From Didymella arachidicola (taxonomy: Eukaryota > Ascomycota > Dothideomycetes > Pleosporales > Didymellaceae): a stretch of 64,000 bases of DNA. The notes beneath the pieces were generated by a model. The model had not been told where the DNA came from and did no database searches. It worked only from the letters and a program-made list of their open reading frames with translations. This document shows positions 33,280 through 44,553 of the stretch, piece after piece (positions within the stretch are counted from its first letter, which is position 1; every line of letters begins with the position of its first letter). A program made the position numbers and the translations under genes. Where the stretch lies: NCBI GenBank assembly GCA_016630955.3, contig CM050001.1:434001-498000 (forward strand), written 5' to 3'.

Positions 33280-33855
33280 GCAAGGCTGATTCTGCCGGAC
33301 CAGCAAGCATTGTCGAGCGTTCCGTTAAAGGAGGGCTTCATAGCTGTCAGATAGAAAAACGCACAGAGCCTCAGTCAGCAATGCAATCGAGACATACAGT
33401 CTCGGGTATCCCACTACAACTCCCGACCCCTCCTCACAGCAACATCACCAACAGACGACGCGAGCCTCGAAAGCGCGCCACAAGGTCCGACAAAGTACCA
33501 GCGCACAGACCTTGACCGTTATCGATACCCGGCACGTCTCCATTCCGGCGCGTCACACGTCACACGTCACACGCGGCGACGTTTATACACACAAAACTCA
33601 TACATAGTACCCAATACAGAACCTTACCCCTGGCACAACTTTCTCGCTCTCCATTTCCATCAGTCACACAGCATCCGCATCAGCGCCTCAACACATCTCC
33701 CCAGCAGCTTCGTCACCCATCTCAGCACGCTCATTCACTCGCTCAGACCATCGACCCAGCTTCTCATTCGCACGCACTTACCAACGTAACCCTCACAGCA
33801 CTTACCCCCCGATCTGCACCGCAACCACCCAAGAACTGACACATACCACCACACA
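33280..33855. promoter_or_regulatory. Promoter region of the next gene, with GTCACAC repeats
   Basis: 576 bp. GTCACAC occurs three times in tandem (33552-33572) about 290 bp before the ATG at 33856. The last 250 bp are pyrimidine-rich with many CACA stretches, typical of fungal 5' leaders. No gene seen. Confidence 0.4.
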
Positions 33856-34530
33856 ATGGCAACAGCCGTAGAACCCACAGCGCCCGCCTCGCAGCCAGCC
33901 CCCTCCACACCACAAATAACGCTCCGCCAGCCGTCGACCTCAACCTCCGCACCCACAATACCCGCACCCCCCCTTTCCTGGCTCACAGGACCCTGGAACG
34001 TAACTCACTCCACGCTCCCCATGTGGAAAACCGCGCGAAACGTAAAAATCACATACACACCAATCCCTTCCAGCGGCGGCACAAGCGGCGCCCATCTCAA
34101 CGACCTCGTCACCTACCAGAACATCGACGCGTCGAAGACCAAGGTGTCCGAGGTGAGGGGCGTGGATAAACCCCTCCCGCTCCCCGTCGACGCGCACGCA
34201 GGCGCGGTGCCGGCAACCAATCCGCCGGGCGAAGAGCTAGCCTCGCTGCGGTATACGTGGCGCGGCAAGGGATGGTTGGTGATAGCGTCGAGTACATGGG
34301 AGATTCTGGGGTGGGGAGAGGAAGAAGGGGGGAATGCGTGGGTGGTTACGTATTTTCAGAAGACGTTGTTTACGCCTGCGGGGGTGGATTTTTATTCTAG
34401 GAGGGGAAGGTTGGGGGCGAGTACGGTGGAGGGGATTAAGGGGGCGCTTGAGAAATTGGGAGGGGAGGTTGGGGGGTTGGGGGGGGAGGTGTTTGAGGTG
34501 GTGGGTGATGGGGAGAGGGAGAGGGTGTGA
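33856..34530 (+). CDS. Conserved fungal protein of unknown function, lipocalin-like size
   Basis: 224-aa single-exon protein. Residues 1-40 are Pro/Ser/Thr/Ala-rich and probably disordered. The core (about 40-200) starts SWLTGPWNVTHSTLPMWKTA and ends GVDFYSRRGRLGASTVEGI, with YTWRGKGWLVIASSTWEILG and WVVTYFQKTLFTPAG between. Short, alternating beta-rich segments suggest a small beta-barrel such as a lipocalin fold; that is inference. I remember similar proteins as widespread hypotheticals in filamentous ascomycetes. No signal peptide or membrane segment. Codon use changes sharply from C-rich at the start to G-rich at the end, which is odd but the frame is continuous. Confidence 0.75.
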   Translation: MATAVEPTAPASQPAPSTPQITLRQPSTSTSAPTIPAPPLSWLTGPWNVTHSTLPMWKTARNVKITYTPIPSSGGTSGAHLNDLVTYQNIDASKTKVSEVRGVDKPLPLPVDAHAGAVPATNPPGEELASLRYTWRGKGWLVIASSTWEILGWGEEEGGNAWVVTYFQKTLFTPAGVDFYSRRGRLGASTVEGIKGALEKLGGEVGGLGGEVFEVVGDGERERV

Positions 34531-36235
34531 GGAGGGGTGGTTGGTGGGGGGGTTGGAATCGTGGTGGTTTTCTGGTTCAGTTGTTTGTTGTGGGTGAGGA
34601 AGGAAAGATGGTGGTGGAGAATCAGATGTGGTGCGTTTCGGGCCGCTCCATAAGGTACCAGCTTGTTCTTCCTACCTCAACGACCACAGCTTGTCATGCA
34701 CTCACATCGTGACAACAAGACGGTGTGCTGCAACTCCGCGGTGATTTGTTCCTGATCAGGTCGATCACAGCTAACGGCTGATGTTGACGTGGTCGAGCCC
34801 AGAGCTCTACAAGCCTAACAAGCAACGTCAAGATGGAAGAGAAAACTGAGCGACACAAAGTGCATCAACTTGTATCAGCAAATGAGATCCCCTCTTTGCC
34901 GGCAATACGTACACAGTGCTCGATTCCTACCTTGTTCATGGCCAGACACGACCTCGCTCCTCGGGATCTGTTTGCGTCGTCCACCAAAGCGCGAGACAAG
35001 CATACTTGGCTTTGAGAAAGTGGACCAAATTGATCTCAAAACGGAGATTTAGCGCTATTGCAAAACTCTCAGGTTGGTACCTCCATCTTCCTCGAACACG
35101 CCAAGAGTTGCTGTCAACGATCATCACGAAATCCCTGTCTTCGACGTAGCGGCAAAGAGCCGCAGTGAGAAGTCGAGTGCATTGGTAAGAAGGAGAGCAG
35201 CTGCAAAGACGGACTCTGCTACAGGGAAGGTGACTTTGTCTGGAGCTAGATGTAAGACTTTTGGCTATACTAGGGTTCAGGATACAGCATCTTGCCTCTT
35301 CAACGCGACGATTGCAGACAGACTAATTAATCTGGACCAGGAGTCGTTGTGCTAGTGTGGTTCGACAATACGCGGCCATCGCGTGCACTGTTGAACGAGT
35401 GCTGACGTGGAGAAGTGGAGACGGCACTCTTTAGGAGGCTGGGTGATGATCGTTGAAAAATCTTCCACGACCTTGTGCATACAAAGAGTAGGGCTTCACG
35501 GCGAGCCGGTCAACTAACGCGACACAGGCGAGGCTCTGCTTTGTAGTGTTAAGAAGAGTTGCACATTGTTAATTTTTATAGGTAGTCTAGGCTTATAGCC
35601 TACTTCCTCTGCAACATAAAAGACGGTGCCTCTGCAGCGCATGGTGATCGGCGCTAAATCCACGCGAATGCGGGCCTTCTAAAAACAGACACCAGCCTCA
35701 GGGTCCACTCACCCCTCACCATTTGACATCACCACGACCATCACTTCAACGCGCTGCATCCACTCTCCAACCTTCCGGATCGCCAGCACGCCGTTGCTGG
35801 GCCATTTAGGTGTGTCACGCAGCCACCCGCACTGTGTTAACGCATGATGCTTCAAGTTTCGGACGTGTCGCGGCACACCCGGTTGGCAAGCTGACGACGC
35901 GTGAAACTTGTTCGCGGCTCTGGGGCTGTGCATTTGTGGTGTGCGAGACGACTGGCCCACTATTCGTGTACGCTTCGCGTGCGACAGCCACGCTGACGAC
36001 AGGCCACTTTGTAGAAGGCTGAGACGATGCTCGTCGAAGTATAATACCGCTGCTACCCTGGCAACTGACAATTCCGATCTATTTCGCTCTTTGTGAGGTT
36101 AACGATTCACGACCCCGACCACTGTCGCTTCCGGACTCTACTTGTGCCTGACAACCTCTTCATTTGCCGAACAGTTTCCATTGACAGGTATACCTGTTCT
36201 CCGACTTTCAAGGCGTCCATCACTCTCCATACAAG
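34531..36235. other. Intergenic, no supported gene
   Basis: 1.7 kb with short open frames only. Near its right end a perfect 14-bp palindrome (36184-36197, ACAGGTATACCTGT) lies ~40 bp before the next start codon. Confidence 0.5.
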
Positions 36236-37294
36236 ATGATCTTCAAAAGCTTATTAGCGGCATCTGCGCTCCTCTATTCCACCGCCACCGCACAAACAGC
36301 ATGCAACAACTCGCCATCCTTATGTTCGAGGGCGTACGACAACATCACACAACTTGGAGCGCACGACTCGCCGTTCTTGCGCAATAAGAACACATCATTC
36401 TCAACATCAGGGAACCACTACTACGACACAACAACACAACTCAACGCCGGCGTGCGTCTACTGTCTGCTCAAGTACACAAGAACAACAACGGCACGGGCG
36501 CAGATGCGTGGCATCTCTGCCACAGCTCCTGCGACCTCCTCGATGCCGGCACTTTGGAGTCGTGGCTCGCGACAATCAAGACGTGGATGGATAAGAATGT
36601 CAACGATGTAGTCACAGTTCTGATAGTCAACTCCGACTCAGCCACCGCCTCCCAACTAGGCGAACAGTTCAACTCTTCAGGCATCTCCGAATACGCATAC
36701 ACACCCTCTTCGACCAGCGCACCCACAACATGGCCCACTCTCGACTCCCTGATCGGCAACAACACCCGCCTGATCACCTTCGTCGCCTCTCTCAGCGAGG
36801 CATCAACACAGTACCCCTACCTCATGGACGAATTCACTTACATCTTCGAAAACAACTACGAAAACACCAACCCCAGCAACTACTCCTGCACGCCCAACCG
36901 CCCCACCGGCCTCACCACCAGCTCAACCGGCGGCCGCTTATTCCTGATGAACCACTTCCTGTACGAAAACCAGCTCTTCGGCATCCAGTCGCCCAACGCG
37001 ACCTACGCGCCTACAACGAATGCACAGACTGGATACGGTAGCTTGGGCGCTAGCGTGAGCAACTGCTCGACTGTGTATCGCAAGGCACCGTGGGCTGTGC
37101 TCGTGGACTTTTTCAACGTCGGGCCCGCGATTGCGAGTGTAGACGCTGCGAATGGTGTCTCGGGCTCGGTTACAGGGCGCGCGAACCTGAGCACTGCTGC
37201 GTTGACCGAGGCGAGTAGTGGGGTGGCGAAGACGCGGGGGAGTCTGATGGCGGTGGTTGTGGTGGTGGTTGCTGCTGTTGGGTTTGGGATGTGA
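36236..37294 (+). CDS. GPI-anchored PLC-like phosphodiesterase
   Basis: 352 aa, single exon. N-terminal signal peptide (MIFKSLLAASALLYSTATAQ). The PLC-like TIM-barrel domain (about 25-300) has the two histidines expected for catalysis in PI-PLC X-type enzymes, in LGAHDSPF and AWHLCHSSCDLLD, plus VNDVVTVLIVNSD and YPYLMDEFTYIFENNYEN. The C-terminus is a Ser/Thr/Gly stretch ending in a hydrophobic tail (MAVVVVVVAAVGFGM), as for GPI anchoring, so the protein is likely on the cell surface or in the wall. Many N-x-S/T sites. The substrate is unknown; fungal members are only loosely related to bacterial PI-PLC. A 14-bp palindrome sits in its 5' leader. Confidence 0.87.
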   Translation: MIFKSLLAASALLYSTATAQTACNNSPSLCSRAYDNITQLGAHDSPFLRNKNTSFSTSGNHYYDTTTQLNAGVRLLSAQVHKNNNGTGADAWHLCHSSCDLLDAGTLESWLATIKTWMDKNVNDVVTVLIVNSDSATASQLGEQFNSSGISEYAYTPSSTSAPTTWPTLDSLIGNNTRLITFVASLSEASTQYPYLMDEFTYIFENNYENTNPSNYSCTPNRPTGLTTSSTGGRLFLMNHFLYENQLFGIQSPNATYAPTTNAQTGYGSLGASVSNCSTVYRKAPWAVLVDFFNVGPAIASVDAANGVSGSVTGRANLSTAALTEASSGVAKTRGSLMAVVVVVVAAVGFGM

Positions 37295-38019
37295 GGTTGA
37301 TTTGGACAGGTGTCACATGATTGGTTTCGTGCATGGCGATGGCGTTTGGGTTTTGAGGGTCGTGTGATCAGCTGCGTTGTGTACAAGGCCCGAGGGCCGG
37401 TTCGAGTACGATTAGAGATTACCTAGATGGAATGATTTATGACTCTGTTCGGTAATCAGTTTGCTTGTGCGTTGATAATTCAAGCTGTGCAAAACTAACA
37501 CTTCTGTGCGGCACTTGCAGAAAATCCGAAGCGGCTGCTTTGCATTCCCAACGCCTACCCGCATAATTTTTGTAGCGATAAAAGAACTTACTGAGCTGAA
37601 AGGCATTCAATCACCTGTCACGGAAGCCTAGAAATGTCACGATGCTGTGCAATATTGGAGTGCAGACTGGATGTTGTTGGTGATTTAAGTGGCGTACGCT
37701 GGGTGCCTCCTGCCCAATACGACATCAATGGGTTGGATCTGCCAAGGATATACATGGCAAGGTTACTCATGCGTTACATGTGAGAATCTGCCAAGTGCTC
37801 CGCAGTCACCTATAGGTGGATGAGTACCCAACGTCATGTGATACCTATCTCGGCTTTTGCAGGGAAAGCTGCTCGCTGAACCGAAGACTTCTCAATGCAT
37901 TCAACTTGATCAGTAGTTTTTCGTACATCGTTTGTATCGAAAGACTGGGTCTTGGTTTGATATATGTTTCCGACAGGCATTCTGGATGCTCAATTCGAGC
38001 GGCCGCCGATCCTATACGC
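37295..38019. other. Convergent intergenic region
   Basis: Between the 3' ends of the PLC-like gene and the peptide transporter gene. No gene seen. A B-box-like GGTTCGAGTAC at about 37400 lacks any tRNA fold around it. Confidence 0.5.
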
Positions 38020-39882
38020 TCATTTCTTTTCCGTGTCAACTGCTTGTACAATCTCCGCAGGGCTCTCCTCCTCGTACACCATGAACTCATCGTCATTTAC
38101 GTTTCGATGTCGCCACACGAAGATAATTGTCTGCACAACCAGAACGATAGCAGGGCCAGCCCACACCCACTGTGAATCCTGTCAGTGTGTGCAATATCGG
38201 AAGTTTTTGGGACGACTTACGATGAGATGAGGATCCTTAATTACGGGGATTAGTAGCTCAGCAAGCGCTTGCGAGAGCGCCGTGTTGAAAAGGAATAACG
38301 CCATAACGATGGACTTCATGTTCGGTGGCGCGCGAGCATAGGCCAGCTCATATCCAGTAATGTTGACAAACACTTCGGAGATGGAGCCCAGCATGACATT
38401 AGGCAGCTGCCACCAGATCGTGATAGGCGAGACACCGTCACAGCTAGATGCGTAGTAGCCACAGGGTGATGTCTCGTAGACACGCCACTGGACAATGGCA
38501 CCGACAGCACCCGAGATAGCCGCGATGATGAACCCAGTGGTGATGCGGTGGATGCGACCGAACTTGATGTTGTAACGTCTCAGAAGGGGATAGAGTCCAT
38601 GACTGAGAACCGGCGTGAACGCGATGATGGTCAGAGGATTGAAGTGACTGAGCAAATCATTCGGTACGCCCTTCGTTGTCATAGCAGCGCCCTGATTGGA
38701 TTGGACAGCACCGATACCGCCATCGTTCAGGTACCATAGCGGGAAGTATAAGAAAATCTGGCAGGCCTCGAGTGTGCGATAGACATCTGCAACGGATTTG
38801 TCGGTCCAGGTGACATGACGTCCTTTAGCAGCGAGCGTCGACGGCCGGGCAGCGTCCCAGTAACCCTTGCCCCAGAGCTTTCCCTTGTTGCCTTTGATCG
38901 CGGCGCCGATGATCTTGAAGAACTGCACAAGCTCTGATCCCACTGCAGGCTTCTTGACGAGGCGCCTGTTCATGAAGAACAGGAGGAAAGGTAGTAAGAA
39001 GTAGACAATGCCAGGAAGCAGGAATGCAATCCAGAAGCCAAGGTACTTCTCAGCATACGTTGTGGCAATGGCGAAGAAAGCGCCGACGTTGATGAAGCCG
39101 TAGAAGATGAGCAGAATCCGCTGGATGGTGGTTTCAGGATCAACAATCACCCGCTCACCACTCTTGAGGGTCTTGGTGTACGGCTTCTGATGCTCATACT
39201 GATCCAACAGAGTCGGCGCGACGAGTGGCTTGAAAATACCGGCACCGATAGCGAGCAAGATGAAGCTGACCAGAAAAGGTGCAACACCTTTGCCAGCCTT
39301 CAACAGAGCCGGAGCAGCCCCACCGATCATGATGATGTGGGCCAAACCACCGATGAGTACACCCCATATGATGCCCTTGTAACGGCCAATCTTGGCATCA
39401 GCGAGCCAAGCACCGAAAATGGGAATAGTGTAAGAGAGGAATGTGAAGAGGATGGTCATAGCCGAAGCAAATTGAAGGCCTTGGTTCCTGTATTGGCGTC
39501 AGTAGAAGACTGCATGGTGTCCTGGAACGACTGACAATGCACCAGCATGTCCATTGGGGTTACTCTTAGGCACGGCGCCAGTCCCGTTACCTCCCTTAGG
39601 GAGGGGAAATTGCATGTAGTTGTTGAATACGCCTTTCGCACCATAGTACGATGCACGCTCGGCAAGCTCGACGACGCAGATCAGGTATGCGATAGGCGGA
39701 ATCCCCCCTGCGACTTTTCTGAGGGTCACTTCTTCCTCTGCTGTCGGCGCAACGTATTCTGTGGTGCTTGGCGTGTTGCGAGAAGACGCAGATGCGGACT
39801 CAATGTCCTTCTCGTCATGTTTGTGATTGGTCGCTACCAAAGGTTAGTCTCGAGTGCTAAAGAGAGAGAATGTCCTACCCAT
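38020..39882 (-). CDS. POT/PTR2-family proton-coupled peptide transporter
   Basis: Plasma-membrane di/tripeptide:H+ symporter family. Model: complement(join(38020..38169, 38221..39487, 39536..39833, 39879..39882)), 572 aa. The first coding exon is only ATG plus one base; a 45-nt intron (39834-39878) follows, and this choice is forced because the next exon has no ATG upstream. The POT signature ELAERASYYG lies near residue 60. Many membrane segments follow (LFTFLSYTIPIFGAWLAD with a cytosolic AKIGRYKG loop, VPFLVSF-like helix, IAFLLPGIVYFLLPFLLFF, WWQLPNVMLGSISEVFVNI, ELAYARAPPNMKSIVMALFL). The last exon adds the final helix (WVWAGPAIVLVVQTIIFVW) and an acidic tail. Length and motifs match fungal PTR2 proteins. 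Confidence 0.93.
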
Positions 39883-41351
39883 TGTACAAAGCACAGCGGT
39901 CTGTTGGAGAACAAGCTATGGGCGATTGACAAGCATTCTACAAGACTTCTTGGATGTCATCCACTTATACCTATGCCCTTAGCTCCTCGGCCCTTTAATC
40001 GTGCAGGGATTCTAGCAAAGTGTTTATTCGCAATCTCGTGGCGCGCATTCGTTCCATGTGCGATGGATGCAACTATAGACGGAGATCACCCAAGCTGGGC
40101 TTCTGCGTCGTCTCCTCATTCGATGAAACATTTTGGAGGGTAATGGTTTCGCTTTCAACGCGATACTACTGTATGAGCTCCCAAGCAGACGAAGGCGGCC
40201 CGCCTATGCTTATCGAGTAACGGAGGACCTGATAGGGTATAGAAGCCAAGAATGGAAAGGCGCGTCCCTGATTCACCATCGGCCCCCACAATTGCGATAG
40301 TCGGCAACGACACAACCCCTGGGTCAAATGGAGAAAATCGTCTGAACGCCAGAATAGTTGCGTATTCGTGATCGAGGCTCTTCACAACATTGGTATTTAC
40401 GCATGCTCCCTCGAAGTCCTGGCTGCCACAGCACTCGCGAGCATTCTGCATGGCGTCTTCCGCTGCACGTGGCTGTCTGTATGTTGATGAATGTGCAACT
40501 GTGAGGTGTGCGACTCTGCCTGATAGTAGGTGTATGCAGAGCAATCTTCGGCAGTTCACCTCGGGATCACTATTGCGTGGCGTCAAGGTGTGGAACAGCT
40601 GCAATCAACCGACATGCAGAGGATATTGAGCCTTCCAATTGCTCCAGAGATCTGGTGTGCTAGTAGTATTGAGTGTTGCTACTGGCCATGATGGATATGC
40701 TATCTGCAAGTCGCGATCTCAGTTTCGCCGCTTTTTGGCGTAGATGTGGACATGTTCGATCTGGAGTTAGCATCGACCATCTGCCGGCAACGCACAGAGT
40801 AAGTACTGGATAAACACATGTGAGACTTGATCCCATTTCCGCATCCGTTGCTGCTTCGATAACGGTTGCATTCGGCGCCTAGACACCTGGGGTAATGGAA
40901 AAACTGTACTAGATCCGTGCAGCCAGAGGGCGGAGGCAGTATCTCGTCACCTATTTGGATTTAGAGAATGGTGCAATGGCTTCTTTCTGATTCTTGCCTC
41001 CGAAAGTCGCCGAGTAATAACGATGAAAAGTCATGCTTGTTGGGTGTCATGTTGGGTTGCTGGAGCCGAGAATGAATTGGCGGTATCTTCATCTTGTGCT
41101 CGAGTGCGACGGAAACGTCGCTATCGACTTTTGTGAGGGCGTCGAAGTTCAAGGGCCCTAATCTCGAGTGGTATGATGCAGATGTTGTTGTAAGTCACAG
41201 TCATCTCTGTAAGCCAAGGTGTAGGGCACCGGTAATCCTCGGTTGGGGTCCGCGCTAACTAGCGTCAATGACGTCGACGCGTCACACGCGACTTCCTGCC
41301 TTTCCCGTCGATATTACCGCGCTGCACGACACCATAATACTTCACTTCGAG
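39883..41351. other. Divergent intergenic region, no supported gene
   Basis: 1.47 kb between the outward-facing peptide transporter and MscL-like genes. It should hold both promoters. Open frames such as 40155-40604 (minus) show no family motif. Confidence 0.5.
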
Positions 41352-42028
41352 ATGCCCCGGTTGAATGAGAACACAGAGCGTCAGTTCCATGAGTTGGAGC
41401 ACGGTGCTCGTAATGGTACTCTGAGAGTGTGGGACAGCTTCAGCAATTTCGCCTTGCGCGACAATGTGCTTGAAGTAGCAGTAGGACTTATGTAGGCGCC
41501 CTTCCTCTCTTTTGTTTATCTAGAAACGTATGCGCATCATGTGTATGACCTCCCACCTTCGAGACTTGGATTTTCTTACTTTATACAAGTGAGAAACAGG
41601 AAACAATGCTGATCTCAGACAGACTCGCTGCTGCATTCAGCGCCTGCGCCAACTCGCTTGTATCCGACATCATCCTTCCTATCATATCCCTGCTACCGTT
41701 CCTTAGCCGCAATCTCGACGAGAAATTCGCTGTTCTACACAAAGGTCCTCACTACAACGGCACTATCAGCACTGGTTACAACACTGTGAAGCAGGCGCTC
41801 GATGATGGCGCACTTGTGCTGGCTTGGGGCACGTTCCTGGACAAGATCTTAAGATTTTTGCTCATTGCATTGAGTCTATGGATCATTGCAACCACTTATA
41901 GCCGCACAAGTGGCGATAATATCGTAAAGAGGCAGGTGAAATGCAAATATTGCAGAAAGTATATCAGCGAGAAGGCCAAGCGGTGCGTCAATTGTACGAG
42001 CTGGTTGGATGGCCGGGAGGATAAGTAA
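41352..42028 (+). CDS. Fungal MscL-type mechanosensitive channel with zinc-ribbon-like tail
   Basis: Homologue of the bacterial large-conductance mechanosensitive channel. Model: join(41352..41491, 41623..42028), 181 aa. Residues ~20-50 form the first helix (WDSFSNFALRDNVLEVAVGL), which carries the conserved MscL pattern (FxxFxxRGNVVDLAVGVI-like). The second membrane segment is ILRFLLIALSLWIIATTYS. The tail ends with a Cys-x2-Cys ... Cys-x2-Cys unit (CKYCRKYISEKAKRCVNC), as in a small zinc ribbon, not present in bacterial MscL. The intron is 131 nt, longer than most here, with acceptor at 41622; a nearer AG at 41617 would break the frame. Membrane location is not stated by the sequence (plasma or organelle). 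Confidence 0.82.
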
Positions 42029-42358
42029 GGTGGGACAGGGGGGAAAGCAAAATGACAAACCAGCCGCGGTGATTGCATCAGTACTGGACAAGTACCGCAG
42101 ATATGCATGAGAGGTATGGGAAGCCCGAGACGTGTACAGCAGCTCCGACCGACATACTAGTTTAAGCTGCAGAAACCAAGGATGCCTAAGGCCGGGGCAT
42201 TGTGGCTAATGCACAAATTGTAGATTCAGGGAAGATGCGCAGGTCGCAAAGGTGATACGTCGTGTATTTGGGCACCAAGATCCATCGTATCGTGCACCTG
42301 TGCCCCGTCGATAGACCGACGGCCACGCACGGTGGCGTCACAGGCTCAAGGCAGCTTA
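42029..42358. other. 3' flank of the MscL-like gene
   Basis: 330 bp with no gene or repeat visible, ending at the TA target of the MITE copy B. Confidence 0.5.
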
Positions 42359-42575
42359 CTGTGGTAGGGGGCATAAATATCGTGGGTGGGTCTTAGACAG
42401 GCTTGTGGACATTCTAGCGTATTAAAACCTTTATAGCTTGCAGTTTAACAGATAGCGTATAAGTTAGCCGTTTAAGCTACTTTATTGGATAGAAGAATAA
42501 GTAACAAACTCTATGTTTCGGCCCGCACCCCTAGAGGCAGTTCTCCACCCACAATATTTATGCCCTCTACCACAG
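42359..42575 (-). mobile_element. Tc1/mariner-type MITE, copy B (217 bp)
   Basis: Flanked by TA (42357-42358 and 42576-42577). Ends are CTGTGGTAGGGGGCATAAAT and its near-perfect reverse complement at the right. Its reverse complement aligns end to end with copy A at 18177-18397, including the internal stretch GGCCGAAACA. Non-coding. Confidence 0.88.
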
Positions 42576-42577
42576 TA

Positions 42578-43721
42578 GACAGCAGCAGTCTTCTCCGATC
42601 CGGCGCAGGGCAAGTGTATGACAGGAGTGAAATCGTGACGGCTTCATCCAAACTTCTTTCGGTTGAATTTTCAAGTGACGATGTTTCGTACGCGCAGCTA
42701 AAGATCACCGGTGTAACTTATACGTAGAATCTTGATTTTTGCCATGCAACACCGTAGTCGGCATTGCGGCGCACCATGGCGCACTCGATGTTCCTAAAGC
42801 GTAGGTATCACTGCTTCAGATCGGCATCATTGTTTTGCCTTCATACGAGAATACCCATAATGTTTCCATGATTCCTACCTAAGAAGAGCAAAAAGTATTA
42901 TGGCGTACTGCGCATGTCTTTACCTCGTGGCGGTATATGCGCGTGCCCGAGCATCCGTATCGTGCGCACGTACCCTGCCTCGCGTCGCTCCGCCTTCCTT
43001 CACGGCGGACCCATGGAAAGCGCAAACCCAATTCCAAGACAAATCCATCTCCACCACACATGTGAGGAATATCACCTTGGCGTCCCAATAAGCAGCTGAA
43101 ACTGCTTATCACCTGAATGTCCTTGTGACGGAGTCGCGCCGAACCACGCCGCGCAATCCACACCAACAAGCATTACCGTTTTTGGTCATTCTGCGGGAGG
43201 CAAAGATCATCAGGATCAACTCGAGGGGCTTGAACTTCCGCGGGAGGGGCCGTGGTAAAAGCCCTGCGCGAGCTGCGTTTGATGGCTGAGACATGCTGCT
43301 TGTGGACTGACAAGTGACATGTATCGCAACAGAAGGTACAGCTGAGGCGTGATCAATGAACAATGCTCAAAGTAGCCTCCCATTGCGCAATGAAAGATTT
43401 TCTGACCATCAGCGACCATGTTGCAAGCTGAGTCTAATATTCGTATAGCGAGGAATATGCGGCGGGAAACGCGGAGTTACGTATGCAGAAGCCACTGTGA
43501 TACTGCGGGGTGAGGTCACGACACTGCTCGCCAAGGTGTGGTGTGCAGGACTAGCGAAGGGTCGTGTGGGGGTTCAGTGTATGACTGACTCGCGTGTAAT
43601 ATCATGTGGAAACCAACAGCGATGGAAATGTCCAAAGAACATTGTTCTGATTTTGAGGTTGAATACTAGCCTCACCTCATGACTCGATTTGATGCGGTCG
43701 CGTTGTAAATGCTGACGCCCC
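42578..43721. other. Intergenic, no supported gene
   Basis: Only short open frames; no motif, repeat or RNA gene recognised. Confidence 0.45.
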
Positions 43722-43890
43722 AACGCCGCCCAATGCTATCTGGTAATTCTGTGCAGTAAGCCAGTGTAATACAAAAACGCCGCCCAATGCTGGATATGCT
43801 ATGCAATCAAACGCCGGCAAGTGATTAGAAGTTAAACAAAAACGCCATGACGCCTCCCAATGCAGATATGCAGTCATATCCTCATAGTCT
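43722..43890. repeat. Degenerate tandem repeat at the 3' end of a hypothetical gene
   Basis: Three units starting AACGCC..CCCAATGC at 43722, 43776 and 43841. Units 1 and 2 share AACGCCGCCCAATGCT exactly and both end in ACAAA; they are 54 and 65 bp long. Unit 3 is diverged and runs into the stop codon region of the gene that ends at 43882. Confidence 0.6.
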
Positions 43891-44553
43891 TGCCCGTTCA
43901 GATATGTCAGACCTTGCTCTTGATTTCGATCTCGTCGATGACCTCCGGCGTTCTGCGCCATCCTTGGCCTTGCGTGTCTTTGCCCGTCGCACAAGCACCT
44001 CTTCTTCCTCCGACTCGTCAACGGTGAAGAGCTCGGGACTAGGCTCGCGCCAGGAGTGGCGGTGGCCGGACAGTGTGCGTGAAGTCTTCTGTCGGCGATT
44101 GCGCTCCTTGCGTTGCACGAGCACCTGCGCACGACCGCGCGTTGGCTCCGTAATGGTGATACGTGGTGATGTGTGCGCTATTGTCTGAGGCGTATCGTTT
44201 AGACGGTCATCGTCGAGGCCCATGAAGGACTCCTCGTCGTCCTCGGGTATCGTAGGGACGTGGTAGCGCGTATGTAATTGCGTGTGGTTTTGCTTGACGT
44301 AGCGCGCCCACTTGTTGGACACATTGGATCGGAATTTGGAGGCTTTGTTGCTCCGTGGACCATCGACGATGCCCGCACTCAATGACAAAGGGTCATATGG
44401 GTCATCCTCTTCACTCAAAGGTGAGAGGAAATGCGCAAAGGGCTCTTCATCAATGTCTGGAAGCCCCGTATTATAGTTCGGCTCCGTTTCCAGGCTATCG
44501 ATGCAGGGCGGGAACGAGAAGGACCGGGACGATGCTCGCATGTAGGACGGCAT
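43882..44553 (-). CDS. Hypothetical basic/acidic low-complexity protein
   Basis: 223 aa from the ATG at 44553 (MPSYMRASSRSFSFPPCID). The open frame continues 49 codons upstream but without another ATG, so a spliced upstream exon is possible. The N-terminal half is acidic with LPDIDEEPFAHFLSPLSEED; the middle has WARYVKQNHTQLHTRYHVP. The C-terminal half alternates acidic patches (DESEEEEVLV) with a strongly basic, Ser/Arg-rich tail (RRRSSTRSKSRARS) that could be a nuclear localisation signal. No domain recognised. Protein-like composition over the whole frame supports a real gene, but I cannot assign a function. Confidence 0.5.
   Translation of the reverse strand: MPSYMRASSRSFSFPPCIDSLETEPNYNTGLPDIDEEPFAHFLSPLSEEDDPYDPLSLSAGIVDGPRSNKASKFRSNVSNKWARYVKQNHTQLHTRYHVPTIPEDDEESFMGLDDDRLNDTPQTIAHTSPRITITEPTRGRAQVLVQRKERNRRQKTSRTLSGHRHSWREPSPELFTVDESEEEEVLVRRAKTRKAKDGAERRRSSTRSKSRARSDISERARL

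Noticed and set aside
37395..37420. B-box-like GGTTCGAGTAC suggesting a tRNA gene
   Set aside because: No A box, acceptor stem or cloverleaf can be formed around it.
40155..40604. 149-codon minus-strand frame as a gene
   Set aside because: No recognisable motif, no conserved-looking segments and no supporting splice structure.
43722..43840. CRISPR-like direct repeats
   Set aside because: Only two exact 16-bp units with unequal spacing in a eukaryotic genome; ordinary degenerate tandem repeat.
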